Assembly: GCA_030770535.1 (NCBI GenBank)
Contig: JASVEC010000030.1
Span: 1 to 64,000 of the forward strand
Length of the DNA stretch: 64,000 nucleotides
DNA from: Batkoa obscura
Taxonomy: Eukaryota; Entomophthoromycota; Entomophthoromycetes; Entomophthorales; Batkoaceae
Direction of reading: 5' to 3'
Part shown: piece by piece, positions 59,499 to 64,000 of the stretch
Layout of the letters: each line of letters starts with the position of its first letter
Position numbering within the stretch: the first letter of the stretch is position 1
Position numbers and translations under genes: made by a program
Notes under the pieces: generated by a model
What the model saw: only the letters and a program-made list of their open reading frames with translations
Told to the model about the DNA's origin: nothing
Databases searched by the model: none

Positions 59499-60407
59499 AT
59501 GCTCTCCTTTCAATTCACTTCTACTTACATTGATTTTTATAGCAATTCATTATCAATAACCTTAATATTATTTTCGTTATCCCTACTAACCTTAAACTAT
59601 TTTATTACTAAAGAATTTCATCAATCTGCTTCTTATCGATTATCTATATTAATCTTATTGGCTGATTTATTCTATGGCATAGGTACCTTCCTTGGTATTC
59701 ATCCACAAATAACAGTGTCCAAACCGTTATGTTATGTTTATCAATGGTTGAGTACCTTTAGTATCTCAATTTCTGTAAGTTATTCAACAGTTATAGCAGT
59801 TATCTATCTATTAAATATAGTATATGAATATCGATTAAGTAAAATAGCGAAATATATTGTATATCTATTACCACTTCTCATTTCCTTATTAACTAGTTTA
59901 TTACCCATTATTTTCAATAAGATTAATACTCAAGGAACATGCGGATATAACTCGAATTATGACGGCTTGCTTTGGTTTATAGTTTCCAACTTTATGGCTA
60001 TTTTTATAGCTTGTTGTTTATGTCCTATTATTTATGGAATGATTATTCATTATCTTTTAAAAAAACATTATCAATTACGATATAATAACTCCTATCTTCT
60101 TAAGAGTCAATATCAGTTTCAATTTATTACATATCTTAGATTAATCTTCTATTCTTTAGTACCTATTGTTAGTCATTCAATAAATATCTTCATGTCGATT
60201 ATGAGGTTAGCTAACATTCCATTATCAATAACTACTATTCATCGATTATCCTATTTTGGTAATTTTTTAATTGGTACTCAAGGTTTTATTAATTCCATAT
60301 TGTTTCTTACAAATTCAATATTTTTAAAGGAGTTAGATCAAGTTTATCATTTTATATTTGAATATAAAAGGTTCCATTGTCAATATGAATATGCAATTAA
60401 TAAGTAA
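59499..60407 (+). CDS. seven-transmembrane receptor (GPCR-like), copy 2
   Basis: A single exon of 302 residues with seven predicted helices, the same layout as the receptor at 55354. A Cys lies just before TM3 (CYVYQWLSTFSISIS), TM4 is LLPLLISLLTSLLPIIF, a basic loop comes before TM6, and TM7 ends in SILFLTNSIFLKEL. The extracellular loop between TM4 and TM5 contains GTCGYNSN, whose Cys could pair with the TM3 Cys as in many receptors. The tail is short. The strong match to copy 1 at TM3 and TM7, with otherwise divergent sequence, points to an older duplication; the photolyase lies between the copies. Confidence 0.85.
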   Translation: MLSFQFTSTYIDFYSNSLSITLILFSLSLLTLNYFITKEFHQSASYRLSILILLADLFYGIGTFLGIHPQITVSKPLCYVYQWLSTFSISISVSYSTVIAVIYLLNIVYEYRLSKIAKYIVYLLPLLISLLTSLLPIIFNKINTQGTCGYNSNYDGLLWFIVSNFMAIFIACCLCPIIYGMIIHYLLKKHYQLRYNNSYLLKSQYQFQFITYLRLIFYSLVPIVSHSINIFMSIMRLANIPLSITTIHRLSYFGNFLIGTQGFINSILFLTNSIFLKELDQVYHFIFEYKRFHCQYEYAINK

Positions 60408-61192
60408 AATGAGTATGTTTAATTAATAATTGAAATGTTTATATAAACTGTATGTTTTTTTGATGGAAATGGAGAGAAAATAAAATAACAATTTGAATTA
60501 TTAATTGTCAAAAAGGAAACTAAGAAAGCTTTGATGATCTTAAGTTGAATTATTATTAAATAGTAGTTTAGTTTAATCACTTTTAATTTGTATCAATTTT
60601 TTTGAAGTATAAATATTCTAATTGGATGCATTTACATAATATGTTTACTGAAATGGGATTTATCGAGTTCTCAATCTGTTCTGTTTTAATAATAATGATA
60701 ATTCATATCATTTAAGTAATCTTGGTTTCTAATAAATTCTAACAGACTTAAAGAATTAAACTGATTTATTCTTATTATTGAAGTTTATTAATACTTCAAT
60801 GAATTAATCAGATGCTACTGTCCGTCATGTATTTATATAAAACAAAGCTTGTTGCTTGATCTTTTTATTATATATATTTTGTATTGTGATGGAATACTAT
60901 TTTTATATACTAAAGGTTATAATAAAGCACATAAAAAAACTACTTGTATATCATTTCATTAAAAAATATAAACATTTTATTTTATTAAAAATATATATAT
61001 AAAGTAAAAAAATTTGAATTAATAAAGATTAAAGAGTATGTATATCCAAAATAATATAAAAAACGTCGACGATATGTTAGTATGTAAAAAAGGAAGTGTA
61101 ATTTTTTTTAAAAGCTCAGCCATCCTAACTGATCTTTAAGTAAAGTAAATTAAATAACATCACAAAAGATATTTCCATCTCAAATTTCCGAT
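60408..61192. other. convergent intergenic region
   Basis: 785 bp between the stop codons of the second receptor and the Sel1-repeat protein gene. AT-rich, no recognisable feature. Confidence 0.5.
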
Positions 61193-64000
61193 TTAAGCCG
61201 AAAGATTATGTTGTGGATTCATCAATTGAGCTTTTGTATTGCTTTTTGAATCCGTTATGTTTTTTGAGCCCACTGATATATCAGCTGCCTTAGGTGCTGA
61301 AGAATGGGATCTTCTCATATTAGTAGTGGATGTTTTTGACCTTGATAAAGGTCGACGGTATTCCCTATCCTCACTAATGGATGGTAATCTTTCCGCTCCA
61401 TCTCGATGTGTTAAATATTGTAATGAAAAACTATCCCCTTGTTTAGCTGCTTTACCAAACCAATGTAATGCGGCAGCCACATTGGCTGGATCAAATTTAT
61501 CCGCACCATTGGTTACTTTGGTTGATGAGCTATTATTAGTTACCCTATAAAATGAACTCAAAAAACTAGAAGCTAAAGTTGGACTTTGTATATTTTGCTT
61601 TGGAAAATCTACTTCATTATCACCCAAGAAACCTTTATATTCTTTAGGTACGGATGGAAGAGATAGGTATAAAATTCCTAATTCTCTTTGAGCTACAACA
61701 TGAGATTCTTTAGCTGCTATTGTAAATAATCTTAAGGCTTCCATTTGTTGTTTTTGTTCACATTGATCGTTATGTTCATTGGATTTGGGTTCATTATTTG
61801 TGGGTCTTTTGGACATGGAATCTAATAATATGGTACCTTTAGTAACAATCCGATCCACTACTTCTTTCTTGACACTCATAGCTGCCATAGTCATATCCCA
61901 ATACGCTTTACCTTCATCACTTAAATCAAGGATAGATCCTGGTACAAATAATGAAATTAGTTGAAGATCTCGAAATAAATATTTGGGTCGAGTACGTCGA
62001 AATATCCTTTCAAGTTCATTTACAATGGAATCAGTACCTGGGCTTTCACTCGAAGTTATGTTAGCTACCACCAATAGCTCTAAAGCAAAAAACATATGTA
62101 ACTTTTTTAATGGTGAAGAATATAAAGTGATTTGTGTGCATAGTGTATTATAATCTGCATTTGATGAATATATTGAAGATACACTTAATGGGGGGCTTAA
62201 AGCATTTGAAAACGATGTAGAATTAGCTGAAGTAGATGAATCTGAAACCGGAGATTGTGAACAAGAGGAAAGAGAAATCCTTGGTGAGTTGATAAAACTA
62301 GCTTGATTTCCTTTTATTGGAGGGTATAATAAACTTGAATAAAGGCTTAAATAGGGGCCTTCGTTTGATTTAAGTTCAATATCATGATCTAAAGGTTCAA
62401 ACTCAGTTACTAACTCATTAAACCATTTATCTGTATATCCAGGTTTAAATGCTGAAGAAAATTCACTTAATATTAAAGCAATAATACGAAGTCGCATAAT
62501 CGAAGGGAAATTACAATCGGATGTATTCGCAAATGCATAAGCTTGATGCATACGTTTATCAATTGCTTCATCTTGGAATAAATCAAGTGAATCATTTGAA
62601 GGATGAGTGACATGTGTTAACCTTAAACTAGAGATACCTGACAAATGTGAAGAAGAATGATTGGAATGAGAAAGTGTATCTAAATTTTTATCAAATAGAA
62701 AACTTTCTTGTGTGTAACCATCCGAACACCATATATTGGATAATACTATTTGACTAAGTGCTTGTATTTTTAAACAATAGTATTGAAATCTTGTATCTCC
62801 TGGAATAAAATCATGGATCCTTGATTTAATTAAATAATCTTCTACTTCATTCTTTTGATAATCTTCTAATGGGGAACCAAATGCTATCTCACCAATATGG
62901 TCCCTATGTTTACCATACACCTTGGTAAGTCGGAATTGGGTATAAAATACAAATAATCGCAATGAACTTACTTTAGCTTCGCAATTGATAGTAGCTGCTC
63001 TAATTCTTCTTTCAAATTCTTGTGTAAAAGACATCCACACCTGTCTCTGTTTTGAGTAAGAATCTCTTACACTACGATTGCTTTCAAATGTGCTAGATAT
63101 ATTACGAATTAATCCGGAAAAATTATCTCTTGAATATTCTTCTGGTATTGTTAATAATAAATTTCTTGCATTTTGAAATGAAACCGATTCATTAATTCTA
63201 CCATAAAATCGTGACGATAACGATGCCATCTTGAGTGTTTCATCAATACCTCCTTCTCCATGATTGGTAAATACTGTTCCCTTTGAATAAAATCGTGCAC
63301 TTCCATTTTCATACATTGTTATTGCTTTTATCAAAGAAGTACTAACATTATGAACATCGGATGATGGCTCAGATTCATTTTGATTGACACTGCATGGCAT
63401 CATAAAATCCAATTTATGGAATGGTGTTATAGTAGCATCCCCATACTCTGTGCCTTTTTTAAAGCTAGAGGAATACGACACTTTAAATAAGACGGAATGA
63501 TTTGTTTTGACTTCTTTCAAGTCACTTACTAAAGGTTTCAATTTGCCTAAAATACTTTTAAAATAATTTTCAAGACTACTTAAACTATTCCTTGAAGTTT
63601 CTGATTTTGATTTTAGTTCTACTGAAAAAAACGTGTGTAACTCAATGATATCTTGTGATGTTACTAAAATGGTTGGAAATAAAGTAGAACTTGTGGGCGA
63701 CGGGGTTGGGCTGGATTCTATGGGCGTAAACGCATTATAAATAAAAGCTGTTACAAAATGTTAATAAGTTTAAAGTAATAAAAGTAAAATAAATTACAAG
63801 GAAGGTCAGGTAGAACCTGATCATTATTAGATGGTACTGAAAATAAGCCTACCACTTTTTCAACAAGATTACGAATGCGTGGATCCACATTTAAAGATCT
63901 CCTATTCCTTAAACTGATTAAAAAAGCATTATAAAATTTACAAATTAATTTACCATCCAGGAACAGCGCTTGTAACTGTGGTAATATACCTATAAAGTCT
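61193..64000 (-). CDS. large Sel1-repeat protein of unknown role (partial, runs off right edge)
   Basis: Two exons are visible, 63798 to beyond 64000 and 61193-63747, joined by a 50-nt intron at 63748-63797; together they give about 919 residues of the C-terminal part. The gene starts outside the window. The first visible exon reads DFIGILPQLQALFLDGKLIC and the frame continues through an alpha-helical region (RQVWMSFTQEFERRIRAATI, LKIQALSQIVLSNIW) with Ser-rich linkers. Near the end are a block (LFVPGSILDLSDEGKAYWDM then TMAAMSVKKEVVDRIV) and two Sel1/TPR-like repeats (EALRLFTIAAKESHVVAQRE and ALHWFGKAAKQGDSFSLQYL). The tail is basic and Ser-rich. Sel1 repeats form scaffolds. I recall related large fungal proteins, but cannot give a function. 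Confidence 0.78.

Noticed and set aside
1-64000. tRNA, rRNA, CRISPR arrays or retroelement remains
   Set aside because: I looked for B-box-like GTTCGA contexts, long conserved rRNA-like blocks, regular spacer arrays and reverse-transcriptase motifs, and found nothing I could support by eye.

Overview
The window is very AT-rich nuclear DNA from a fungus. Its genes are densely packed and cut by many short GT-AG introns, mostly about 45-85 nt. The gene set is fungal: two Zn2Cys6 transcription factors, a Rom2-type Rho1 GEF, a glucosylceramide synthase, a class I photolyase and two seven-helix receptors. The extreme AT content, expanded receptors and kelch membrane proteins suggest an early-diverging lineage, for example Entomophthorales/Zoopagomycota. 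That placement is inference and was not tested.

Layout. 1-20.5 kb holds mostly conserved cellular genes: C1-tetrahydrofolate synthase (off the left edge), an Asn-rich protein of unknown role, a DinB-like protein, the Rho1 GEF, a lipase/receptor chimera, tripeptidyl peptidase II and the scavenger decapping enzyme DcpS. 20.5-36 kb is an accessory stretch with one unknown eight-exon gene, a small secreted Cys-rich protein, a decayed relative of it, a kelch protein, a 2.47-kb DNA transposon with an open transposase gene, and most copies of a roughly 100-bp MITE family. 36-49 kb returns to ordinary genes: glucosylceramide synthase, a TenA-family protein, and two paralogous Zn2Cys6 factors with an Ig-like-domain gene between them. 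51-64 kb holds a kelch membrane protein, the exosome subunit Rrp40, two receptor paralogues flanking a photolyase, and a Sel1-repeat protein running off the right edge.

The most interesting signal is the transposon/MITE pair. The 2.47-kb element at 31459-33928 has TATGGGG-type inverted ends and encodes a 567-residue DDE-like transposase whose superfamily I could not name. About twenty short copies between 6 and 50 kb share its ends, and its first ~95 bp aligns with the whole MITE body, so this element or a sister probably gave rise to the MITEs. The element abuts the start codon of the kelch gene to its left. The second strong oddity is a gene at 12098-13223, whose lipase N-terminus reads in frame into the last three helices of a receptor. 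Exon borders were read by eye from splice consensus and frame, and should be treated as models.
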